DNA of 64,000 nucleotides from Dyadobacter soli (GTDB taxonomy: Bacteria > Bacteroidota > Bacteroidia > Cytophagales > Spirosomataceae), in NCBI RefSeq assembly GCF_900101885.1, contig NZ_FNAN01000012.1:1-64000 (forward strand), written 5' to 3'. Both the position numbers and the translations under genes were made by a program. The notes under the pieces were generated by a model that had not been told where the DNA came from, searched no databases, and saw nothing but the letters and a program-made list of their open reading frames with translations. Positions 36,498 to 44,566 of the stretch are shown piece after piece (positions within the stretch are counted from its first letter, which is position 1; every line of letters begins with the position of its first letter).

Positions 36498-37835
36498 ATG
36501 TCCAAATTTCTATTCACTGCATTCACTTTATTTTACCTTCTCACACTAATAACGTTCCCGCGCACGCTATGTGCGCAAACCGCCGACCGGTACTATCTGA
36601 TCAAGGCCGGGCAACTGTATGACTCGGAAAAGAATGTATTTCTAAAAAATAAACAAATCCTGATCAAGGGAAATGTCATTCAAAAAGTGGGTGATAAAAT
36701 TGATGCTCCCCAAGGTACGACGGTCCTGGATTACGGAAATGCCACGGTGACGCCGGGTTTGATCGATGCGCATACGCACTTGTTGTTCCGCCAGGGCCCC
36801 ACCGATAATCTCGCCTACGACGGCATGATGAATTCTCCCGAAACGAGGGTATTGCGGGCAGTCGGATATGCCAAAAGCTATTTGAATGCAGGATTTACGA
36901 CCATTCGCGACCTGGGAAATTCAGAACAATACCTTGATCTGGAAGTAAGGAATGCCATCGAACGCGGTGACTTTCCGGGGCCGAGAATGGCGGTCTCAGG
37001 CCCGATCATCAGTGCAATGGATGGTCAGTTGTATGGTATGCCTGTGAAGGAATTTGATAAATACTCGAACAAAGAATATGCAATGGTCAGTGGGGTCGAA
37101 GAAGCGAGAAAAGCCGTCAAACAGCACATCGCCCGGGGTGTGGACGTGATCAAAATCACGGTGTTCGGCAACCGGCTGGTATTGACCCTCGAAGAAATGA
37201 AGGCCATCGTGCAGGCCGCCCACAGCGAACGCGTGAAGGTAACCGCGCATTGCGACCGCGATTGGGCGGTACACGCGGCGATCGAAGCCGGCGTCGACGG
37301 ACTCGAACATGGTTACGGTTTCAAACAATCCACCCTCGATACCATGGCTAAGCGTAAGATTTACCTGGTCCCCACAGACGGCTCCGCGGACCTTCGGATC
37401 AGCTACCTGAAATCGCAGAACATTCCGTTCAACGAGCAGGAAGTAAAAAGCAATTTCAAACCGCTATACGACAGAATCATGGCTGCGCATAAGGCCGGCG
37501 TGCTAATCGTGGCCGGTTCGGACGCCTACGTGGACCTGAATTTGCCCAGGGGCGAAACGGCAAAGCATACAGTTTCCGGTTATTTCGACGCTGGCTTGTC
37601 GGCGGCTGATGTGCTGAAAACAGCCACTTATAATGCGGCAATCGCCCTGGGAATGGAAAACCAGATCGGCGTAATTAAAGAAAATGCCATGGCAGACATT
37701 TCCGTTTTCGAAGGGGATATACAAAAAGACTTCAAGCAATCGCTTTTCGACGTCAAAATGGTCATGAAAAACGGGGTGCTGGAATACCAAAAACCCGCCC
37801 AAAACCCTGCGAAAGGTTCAGCTGCTAAGCACTGA
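36498..37835 (+). CDS. Secreted amidohydrolase (imidazolonepropionase-like metal-dependent hydrolase)
   Basis: The protein has 445 residues from MSKFLFTAFTLFYLLTLITF; an upstream ATG at 36399 lies inside the terminator of the previous gene and is rejected. A signal peptide ending RTLCAQ is followed by the composite beta-sandwich/TIM-barrel amidohydrolase fold: metal ligands in LIDAHTHLLF, the Lys candidate in VIKITVFGN, His in VTAHCDRDWAVHAA and GLEHGYGF, and the catalytic Asp in VAGSDAYVDL. Exported members of this family often act as prolidase-like or other amide/lactone hydrolases. The exact substrate cannot be read from the sequence. Confidence 0.87.
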   Translation: MSKFLFTAFTLFYLLTLITFPRTLCAQTADRYYLIKAGQLYDSEKNVFLKNKQILIKGNVIQKVGDKIDAPQGTTVLDYGNATVTPGLIDAHTHLLFRQGPTDNLAYDGMMNSPETRVLRAVGYAKSYLNAGFTTIRDLGNSEQYLDLEVRNAIERGDFPGPRMAVSGPIISAMDGQLYGMPVKEFDKYSNKEYAMVSGVEEARKAVKQHIARGVDVIKITVFGNRLVLTLEEMKAIVQAAHSERVKVTAHCDRDWAVHAAIEAGVDGLEHGYGFKQSTLDTMAKRKIYLVPTDGSADLRISYLKSQNIPFNEQEVKSNFKPLYDRIMAAHKAGVLIVAGSDAYVDLNLPRGETAKHTVSGYFDAGLSAADVLKTATYNAAIALGMENQIGVIKENAMADISVFEGDIQKDFKQSLFDVKMVMKNGVLEYQKPAQNPAKGSAAKH

Positions 37836-37859
37836 GGCCGAGCGGCAATTCTGGCGTGA

Positions 37860-38758
37860 TCAGTTCAACAGCTCTTGGAGTTTCGCATCCAGTTTGTCGT
37901 CATCACTGCCATAAAAACGGGCCACGATTTTTCCGGAACGATCGATCAGAATTTTCGTGGGGAATGAATTGACCGCGAACAATTCTGCGATCGTCTTCTG
38001 TTGGCCCGTTTGCTTCGTTTCTTTTGGATCGAAATCGAGGATATGCTTCCAAATACCAATTCCATCTTTTTCAACGGCCTTTCGCCATGCGTCGGGCCGG
38101 TCCTGGCAAGCTATTCCAATAAATTCGAGGTTATCGCGCCCGAACTTGTTGTAAAGCTTGTAGTCTTTAAATTATTCAGCTCGAAAGCACTGACCCATGA
38201 TCCAGGATGGTCTTGAATAAAATTAAAACTGGTTTTTCTCATGCCAGCGATCGCATTATTAATGCGTTGGTTCAGGTCGGCTATTGCAACCTTATTCGTA
38301 GTCGATTCCGGTTTGGGTCGCTCCATTTTCGACAGACTATCCCTGAGCAACAAGTATTTATCAACAAACGGCTGGGCGCTTTTACGTAATTGTTTGAATT
38401 CGTCGTGAGGCTTTGAGCCTGTCACGATTCCATGTTGAAAATCATTGTATTTGACTTTGATACCTACTTCGCCGGGCGCAAGTATGATTTGCAGGATATT
38501 TAGGTTCTCGTCGTCCGGAATGACCTGTCTGTTCAATTTAAGTATCGCCCTGGTTGGCTGGTCTATCCTCCCTGAAAATGAAAAAAATCCGTTCTGAACA
38601 ATTGTACTATCCCGCACTTCCTCTGCCACTTCATTTTCGTATTGCAGGTATATCCATTTGGACGCGGTGCCCGAAAGCATTCCATTTAAAACGAACCGGT
38701 TTTGAGCATTGCTATGGAAGCAAAATAACAGGCATACAGCCAGGGAAAGTACTTTCAT
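37860..38758 (-). pseudogene. TlpA-like thioredoxin with DUF4369, active site deleted
   Basis: The first 215 codons (38758 down to 38111) give a signal peptide (VLSLAVCLLFCFHSNAQ) and a DUF4369-type domain (RFVLNGMLSGTASKWIYLQY) with its helical linker. Past about 38176 that frame is garbage, while the neighbouring frame reads DYKLYNKFGRDNLEFIGIAC, then ...RPDAWRKAVEKDGI and AVNSFPTKILIDRSGKIVAR, ending LQELLN with stop at 37860-37862. This second part is the back half of an AhpC/TSA-thioredoxin domain. The front half, including the WCxxC active site, is missing, so an out-of-frame internal deletion of roughly 100 codons removed it. Intact homologues are periplasmic disulfide reductases of about 370-400 residues. 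Confidence 0.85.
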
Positions 38759-38859
38759 ATTTTTATATTAATAGCGAATCCGGAATACACAAATAGTAAC
38801 CTTTGAACACAACGAATTTAAACGCTCTTGCGTCATAATAGAAAAAATTAACTTATTTC

Positions 38860-39501
38860 ATGAAAATTTTCTATTTATTAATATTCGTCCTCGCATCCGC
38901 AACGGGCCATGCGCAATGGAAAGCTAATTTAGGCGTCAATATTCCTCCGGTTATTGGCAGCCCCGCCGAAATCAGTTCGGAATTTACCCGGCATCCTGGA
39001 TACTCACTCAACTTCAATCTGGGCCATACTTTCAAAACCGGCCATACGGGTTTGATAAACTACAATGTTTACGATGGCGTTAGCGAGAGAAAAACTTCCG
39101 GCACATTTCTTAAAGCCGGGGCAAGAATTTACCCGATATCATTTTCAGGCAAACAGAGAAGGAATCATTTTTTCATCGGTGCATTCCTTGTACTATCGCA
39201 ATACCGCCAAACCGCATTAAAACGAGAGTTATCGGAAGATTTGGTTTTTGGGGACAGCTATACACCTATTTCAGCAAAGGGTGTTGTGCTGTTTCCTGCC
39301 GCAACTATCGGATTTCAAAACAGATTAGGCAAGTCCTTACTACTGGATTGGGGCGTGCAAAAGTCTTTTGTTATCCGTGAGGGCAATTACCTTGGAAGCA
39401 GGATGCGCAATTACCAACCCGGCGCAGGTTCGCCGCAATCGGATCCATGGATCGGATATTTCCAGGGTGTTTTATCCCTGAAATATCAATTTGCTCATTG
39501 A
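38860..39501 (+). CDS. Putative outer membrane beta-barrel protein
   Basis: The protein has 213 residues, with a signal peptide (FYLLIFVLASATGHAQ). The mature part alternates in the manner of a small porin-like barrel (YSLNFNLGHTFKTGHTGLIN, TFLKAGARIYPISF, HFFIGAFLVLSQY) and ends in LSLKYQFAH, close to the aromatic C-terminus of outer membrane proteins. It diverges from the broken TlpA gene and converges on the membrane protein at 39534. I do not recognise a specific family. Confidence 0.7.
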   Translation: MKIFYLLIFVLASATGHAQWKANLGVNIPPVIGSPAEISSEFTRHPGYSLNFNLGHTFKTGHTGLINYNVYDGVSERKTSGTFLKAGARIYPISFSGKQRRNHFFIGAFLVLSQYRQTALKRELSEDLVFGDSYTPISAKGVVLFPAATIGFQNRLGKSLLLDWGVQKSFVIREGNYLGSRMRNYQPGAGSPQSDPWIGYFQGVLSLKYQFAH

Positions 39502-39533
39502 AGTTTGCGCATTGCTAGTGGCGGCGTTGACGG

Positions 39534-40811
39534 TTATCGCAGCAACAGGAAGCTGATCACCGGTTTAAGTTCCTCATAGCTGAGAATGGTCCAGGGAATT
39601 TGCCGTGGATAAAAAATAACATATTGCGTCGGCATTAATATACAAAGTGCCATCACGCCCATATAAAGGTATTTCAGATCTGCAGTTTTATATTTATTAA
39701 TGATCAATACAGCGGTAATCATTAACGGAAATGCGTAAGTCAGGCTTCTGGAAATATCATACACCGCATAAGAGACCAGCGTTTGCACAACGATTATCGA
39801 AACCATTGAGACGATTAAAACTAGATTGCCCCGTTTAGCCAATAAACCAATTGCCGCAATAAACAATAGCCATAGTCCTTCAAAAGTCAAATAGATACCC
39901 GAAAGCCTGTGTTTCAACTGGTATGGAATCAGTGCCAGTTCTGCGCCCGATCCATGTCCCACAGGGGTACGAAGACCGTACCGATTGGACAGGAATAATC
40001 TTACAACCAGATAACCAGCCCCAACCACCAATACAATTGAGGATCTCCTCGAAAGCCAATCCTTAATGTCGCGAAATTGCCAGAATGATTGCAATTCGAA
40101 ATCCGTTTCAGAAAGCAGGTGAAAAAGATAAACGGCTGCCAATGCAATGACGGCCCGCTCGTCCGTCCAGCATGCCAGCGTAAGGGTGAGAAAAATCCCG
40201 ATGCGATTTTTCAGGTACATTCCCAGGAGAAGGAAAAAATAGGCGAAGGCATCAAACCAGAAATCATAATCCCAGAAAAAGGCCTTGCCAAGATAAATGG
40301 AAGAAATTCCCATCACAAAATACAACACCGTTCCGGAAGCCAGCCTCCTCAGCAACAATTTCATCAGGAAGAATAAAAAGGGCACAAGCAATGCGGACTG
40401 GATCAGGTAGATCAGAATGACATTCCGCCCGCTTCCACTATCACCAATTCCGAGCAGTTTACTTAGCAGCGGTACCGTAAACCTGAAATCAATTTTACCA
40501 CCATGCGTCTCCTGATCTCCCCGAACCGTTTCCAAAGGAGCCTTTACCTTATCGAAAAAGTAGGCATAGTTGGTTGTGAGGTTACCATCAAAAATGAGCT
40601 CCAAATACCTCGGGTAGGTAAACAGCAATACCAGAAATGATATAATAACAGATGTTGCGAATATTCTCCGGTCCGAGCTCAGACATTGGGTCAGATAACT
40701 TCCTTTGAAAAAATCTTTGGCCGTATCATCAGGTTTCTGCATAAGGCGTGAATGGACTGGATCCGGTAATGATTCCGAGGCCGAACGAAACGGGAAAAAC
40801 TGCATAAACAA
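39534..40811 (-). CDS. Polytopic inner membrane protein of unknown function
   Basis: The protein has 425 residues and about ten hydrophobic segments, for example IFATSVIISFLVLLFTYP, VILIYLIQSALLVPFLFFL, FWFDAFAYFFLLLGMYL and GIYLTFEGLWLLFIAAIGLL. A long loop after the first helix (YLELIFDGNLTTNYAYFFDK) and a WTDER motif after helix five recall the layout of GT-C glycosyltransferases or polymer ligases, but I do not see their catalytic signature clearly. Alternative in-frame starts at 40805 and 40742 (MQKPDDTAK) exist. It stands alone between two convergent or divergent neighbours. Confidence 0.7.
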   Translation of the reverse strand: MFMQFFPFRSASESLPDPVHSRLMQKPDDTAKDFFKGSYLTQCLSSDRRIFATSVIISFLVLLFTYPRYLELIFDGNLTTNYAYFFDKVKAPLETVRGDQETHGGKIDFRFTVPLLSKLLGIGDSGSGRNVILIYLIQSALLVPFLFFLMKLLLRRLASGTVLYFVMGISSIYLGKAFFWDYDFWFDAFAYFFLLLGMYLKNRIGIFLTLTLACWTDERAVIALAAVYLFHLLSETDFELQSFWQFRDIKDWLSRRSSIVLVVGAGYLVVRLFLSNRYGLRTPVGHGSGAELALIPYQLKHRLSGIYLTFEGLWLLFIAAIGLLAKRGNLVLIVSMVSIIVVQTLVSYAVYDISRSLTYAFPLMITAVLIINKYKTADLKYLYMGVMALCILMPTQYVIFYPRQIPWTILSYEELKPVISFLLLR

Positions 40812-41156
40812 TAGTTCAATATCTGATATCCTGGGTTAAAATACAGACATATTTTAAGTTTTAAACCGTTGCACAGCCCAAGAAATATTTCAAACGATTT
40901 TGCAAGCTTGTTCAGCGACGTTCCACCGGCCTGCGTGGTGTGTAGAAGATTGTGATGTAATCGATCATTTGTCTGATAGAAGAAGCCTCCGTTATTTCTC
41001 TACTGAGAAAAAAAGCGTTTTCACACATTGCCACAAAACCAGCAGGGGTTTACAGGTATCCATTCAACTCGCGCATGGGCATAAGTAGAAAACCGAAAAT
41101 TTTGTTTTATATATAAAAAAACTATATATAAAATCTAAAAACAGCACCTTAGGATC
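40812..41156. promoter_or_regulatory. Intergenic region with a perfect AT-rich inverted repeat
   Basis: At 41105-41133, TTTTATATATA and TATATATAAAA form a perfect 11-bp inverted repeat with a 7-base spacer (AAAAAAC), ending 23 bases before the ATG of the permease pseudogene. TATATATA-rich palindromes at this position recall PadR-family operators, and in Bacteroidota PadR genes often accompany such permeases. No PadR gene is in the window. The remaining 290 bases show no gene. Confidence 0.45.
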
Positions 41157-41884
41157 ATGCTAGCACATTACTTAACACTCGCCTTGCGCCGGATGTGGCG
41201 GCAACGCCAGGTCAACATGATACGCGTTGTCAGCCTCGCCTTGGGGCTTGCAAGCGGGCTGGTGATCTTTTTGGTCGTCAACTACATGTTCAGCTTCGAT
41301 CGCCACCACCCGCATATGGACCGCTCGTACTGGGTGGTAACGGACATCAAAAGAGAAAGCATTATGCCTACCGATGCAGCTCCGCGCCCATTGGCGGAAG
41401 TGCTACGTCGCACCTACCCGTTTGTCGAAAGTGCTACCCGGTTGGAAACGGTTTTCGGGCGTACCATCAGCATCCCGGACGGAAAACAGGGTGTGGCCAA
41501 GAAATTCAATGAAGCCCGGAACGTGTGTTTCGCCGAACCACAATACTTCAACCACTTCTTCGTCGAATGGATTTCGGGTAATCCGGCAACAGCGCTTTCA
41601 GCGCCCAATACGATCGTAATTAGTGAGCGCTATGCCCAAAAATACTTCGATAACGCCGATCCGATCGGCCGTACATTGCGGCTGGACAACCACATTAAAA
41701 GCCGTAGAACAAATTTGGGACGAGGCCATGCCATACCAGGTGTACAAGGCCGATCATCTGGACGATCTGCTCGGGTCGTTTCTGGATACGGAACGATTGC
41801 TGGCAGGGTTTGTGCAGGACCGTCCTCGGACATGCCATGAAAGCGGCGATGCAGAATCCCGTCGAATATTTCAGAGCGCAGTAA
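41157..41884 (+). pseudogene. MacB/FtsX-type ABC permease collapsed by two internal deletions
   Basis: The first frame gives an intact N-terminus (LALRRMWRQRQVNMIRVVSL, first helix LGLASGLVIFLVVNYMF, then FDRHHPHMDRSYWVVTDI) up to LRLDNHIK near 41701. The next frame continues with AVEQIWDEAMPYQVYKADHL and LLGSFLDTERLLAGFVQ, which is the second periplasmic module (iekiW..~~P.. and FLD...~~E..). The third frame closes with GHAMKAAMQNPVEYFRAQ and a stop at 41882-41884, the usual family C-terminus. About 550 residues are missing at two joints, including almost all transmembrane helices. The intact paralogue at 18475-20847 shows the expected order. Confidence 0.88.
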
Positions 41885-41890
41885 GACATT

Positions 41891-41930
41891 AAAAAAGTCC
41901 TGTAAACAATGCATTTACAGGACTTTTTTT
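41891..41930. terminator. Bidirectional Rho-independent terminator
   Basis: AAAAAAGTCCTGTAAA and TTTACAGGACTTTTTTT form a long stem with a short loop and an A-run/T-run on either side. It lies between the permease pseudogene (plus) and the convergent glycoside hydrolase (minus), 15 bases from the latter's stop. Confidence 0.9.
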
Positions 41931-41944
41931 CTTTAATCACTTAC

Positions 41945-44254
41945 TTACCTCCCTACTGCAACCTGCTTGCTTGTGACAACGCCGTCTCGCCCGGTGATCT
42001 GAAGAATATACAGCCCGGCACGTAAATGGCCTACGCTGATAACCGAAGAAGGCTTGGCGGTTTGGAGGACGGTTTTACCGGCCTGATCCAGCAATTGTAC
42101 TGACACCGCATTTTTGAGAGCAGTCGTGCTCAGCTGCAACCGGTCAGCAACCGGATTTGGATAAAATGCGGCCATTTGAACGCCGTCGAAAACGACGCTT
42201 GATATTTTACTGTACGAAAATGTACTGTCACGGTCCACCATTTTCAGGCGGTAAAGGTTTCCTCCGGCAAGCGGCGCTTCGTCGACCGTATCGTAGTCGA
42301 GTCTCGCCTTGCTGACATCCGCCGCTTTAACGGTTCCGATTGCGTTCCAGCTGGTACCGTTCGCGCTGCGCTGTATTTCGAAATGGCTGGAATTGACCTC
42401 GTCGGCAGTGGCCCAGGTGAGCGCCACATGGTTTTCCCTGGCGGCAGCTTTAAAGTCGATAAGGGTTACCGGCAGCGGATCGGTGACGTTTACCACCACT
42501 TCGGATGTTTTCGCGCATCCATTTGCGCCCGCAGTTACAAAATACGTGTACCTGCCGGCCTTGGAGGGAACGACGATGTTGTTAAGCGTTCCCGTGTTGC
42601 CGATCTGTGTGCCGTTCATTTCCCATACGTAGCCGAGTCCCGAACAATCGCCGTTGCAGGAAGACGACAGGTTAATGGAGCTCCCTATTGTCGGGTTCGA
42701 GGCGCTCGTCGCACCCGTAATCGAGATCTGGCAGTTCTTTTGCAGGTCGTTGCTGAGCAAAATATTGACGGGTGTCCCACCGGCGGTGTTACGTGCATTC
42801 ATCCAGGTTTTATAAGCGTCGCAATCCGAAGAATAGCTGTTCCGGTTGGTCACGCATCCATTCTGCTGGATAATGCCCGACAATGTAAAACTATCCTGGT
42901 TTGAAGGGGTCGGTGTAGCAACGGGCTGATTGACCCAGGTATCGGCCAGTTCCCGAACGGCAGGGCCTCCGCCGTCACGCAGCAAATTTTCAAAAAACAT
43001 ACAACTCACCGCCTGTGCACCGTGGAGGTAGCTCTCGGTGGCGTAGGAAATAAAATTGGAAATCCCGTGATTCGGACTGTAACCGGCCTCGTTGATGTAC
43101 AGTTTTCCGGGAAGATTGGCACGGAGCAGATCGATGGCAAACCGGTGGTCGTAGTTGTTATCATCGTTGATTTTGATCCCGTCCAGCTCGGCTGCTACGT
43201 CGTTAAATGCAAAAGTGGTCCTTCCCAGCGACAATTTGTCAAACACCGACCCGTGATGCGCGATGACATTGATGCGACTATCGACGGACTTGACCGTATT
43301 TTTGAAGATATTATTGATTTCCTTCAAAACCTGTGTCCGGTAAAGGTACCAATCCGCCCCGTCGGCCTGGGCGAACATGGAGTATGACGGTCTTTTGGGA
43401 GATATCTGATCGAAAGAGGTGTAGTTGGTCCCCCACACGAAATTAAGCGACTGGATCTTCTCGTATTTCGCTGCCAGCCAGGTTTTATAGCCATTTTGCA
43501 TCGGCTGCGAGTAATCCGCCATGCTGTTGCCATCCCGTAGGTTAGTAGGCTCCTCGAAATGGTATTTGTCCGTTCCAACCTCGAATTCTGCCTCCCCCTG
43601 TCGGGTGTAAATGAGGTCCATGTAAAGCAGCTCGTTCGTATTCTGAAGATAGCCATACCGCTGCGCTACTTTCCGGGCAAAATCGGATACCCTGTCGCGG
43701 GTCGACTGAGCTGCGAGGGATGTCATCACGAATTGTACGTGAACCCCGTTGATCGCTCCGCCGTATTTCTGGAAAACAGCTTCCGTTCCGTCAAATCCGG
43801 CATTCAGTATCCGTTCGTCCCGAAGCCAGCCGTCGCCCGTGTCGATGCCGTACCTGTCGGAATAGCTCTGCGTAGCGTTGTCGACCGAGCTCACGGCGAC
43901 GTTGATCCCGATTTTCATTCCCAGCGACCGTGCCTTTGCGATCTGCTCGTCGTACATTTTCCATACATTGTAGCCCTGCCCGTACTGCGCTTTGTTGGCC
44001 CGGGAAATGTAGCCTTCAATCGCGCCCCATTGGATACTGAGAAAAACCGCATTGCAACCCACATCGTGTGCCTGTTCAATGAGTTCCAAATCGCTCCAAT
44101 TTCCTTCGTTTACGAGACTGAGTCCCAGGTAACGTTGCTGGCCGAAAGTGATGGTGGAAAAACCAATAACGTTGATGATGATTGTCAGAATGACCTTTTT
44201 GAATGATACAGAATTGCTTCTGCCAGCTTGAAAAGTGGGCAACATTTTTTGCAT
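41945..44254 (-). CDS. T9SS-secreted GH42-like glycoside hydrolase
   Basis: The protein has 769 residues. A signal sequence ending FSTITFGQQ is followed by a TIM-barrel domain (about 40-440) that starts LGLSLVNEGNWSDLELIEQA and GCNAVFLSIQWGAIEG, as in clan A glycosidases such as GH42. Glu candidates lie in YTRQGEAEFEVG (acid/base) and LYINEAGYSPNH (nucleophile); these assignments are inferred. An Ig/PKD-like domain (about 515-600) precedes the pre-sorting module LPVTLIDFKAAARENHVALT and a type A sorting domain from AAFYPNPVADRLQL to VAVGR. It would act at the cell surface on a plant or microbial glycan, consistent with the transporter cluster next to it. Confidence 0.82.
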   Translation of the reverse strand: MQKMLPTFQAGRSNSVSFKKVILTIIINVIGFSTITFGQQRYLGLSLVNEGNWSDLELIEQAHDVGCNAVFLSIQWGAIEGYISRANKAQYGQGYNVWKMYDEQIAKARSLGMKIGINVAVSSVDNATQSYSDRYGIDTGDGWLRDERILNAGFDGTEAVFQKYGGAINGVHVQFVMTSLAAQSTRDRVSDFARKVAQRYGYLQNTNELLYMDLIYTRQGEAEFEVGTDKYHFEEPTNLRDGNSMADYSQPMQNGYKTWLAAKYEKIQSLNFVWGTNYTSFDQISPKRPSYSMFAQADGADWYLYRTQVLKEINNIFKNTVKSVDSRINVIAHHGSVFDKLSLGRTTFAFNDVAAELDGIKINDDNNYDHRFAIDLLRANLPGKLYINEAGYSPNHGISNFISYATESYLHGAQAVSCMFFENLLRDGGGPAVRELADTWVNQPVATPTPSNQDSFTLSGIIQQNGCVTNRNSYSSDCDAYKTWMNARNTAGGTPVNILLSNDLQKNCQISITGATSASNPTIGSSINLSSSCNGDCSGLGYVWEMNGTQIGNTGTLNNIVVPSKAGRYTYFVTAGANGCAKTSEVVVNVTDPLPVTLIDFKAAARENHVALTWATADEVNSSHFEIQRSANGTSWNAIGTVKAADVSKARLDYDTVDEAPLAGGNLYRLKMVDRDSTFSYSKISSVVFDGVQMAAFYPNPVADRLQLSTTALKNAVSVQLLDQAGKTVLQTAKPSSVISVGHLRAGLYILQITGRDGVVTSKQVAVGR

Positions 44255-44566
44255 AGAAACGCGGTTGTTTTGAGGTTTACTGCTCGGCGGTTATGCCAAA
44301 ACTGTCTGAAAGTTACATTTAACCACGCACTTTGTCTAATTAATTCAATATTCATTCAACTTAAATACTAAAAATACTTCCAATTCGTAGTAGTTATTCT
44401 CCTATTCGAGCGTTTACAGTTACTATTTCCTTGAAAAAAATCTCGACATCTTCTTCGAGTTTTATTGATTTTTTCCAAAATAAAAGCCCGCAAATCAGAG
44501 ATCTGCGGGCTTATGCAACACCGATTAACCTAATGGACTTATGGTTCAGTGCGCACGGCTTAGCCT
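44255..44566. other. Intergenic region with terminator at 44484-44512
   Basis: AAGCCCGCA (44484-44492) and TGCGGGCTT (44504-44512) form a perfect 9-bp stem. On the minus strand it is followed by TTTATTTTGG, so it ends the operon that finishes at 44567. The remaining AT-rich stretch should hold the promoter of the glycoside hydrolase (start 44254), but no clear -7 box was found. Confidence 0.65.

Noticed and set aside
40900..41088. 62-codon plus-strand ORF in the gap before the permease pseudogene
   Set aside because: It has no family similarity and low-complexity Cys/His/Arg content; the region reads better as a promoter.
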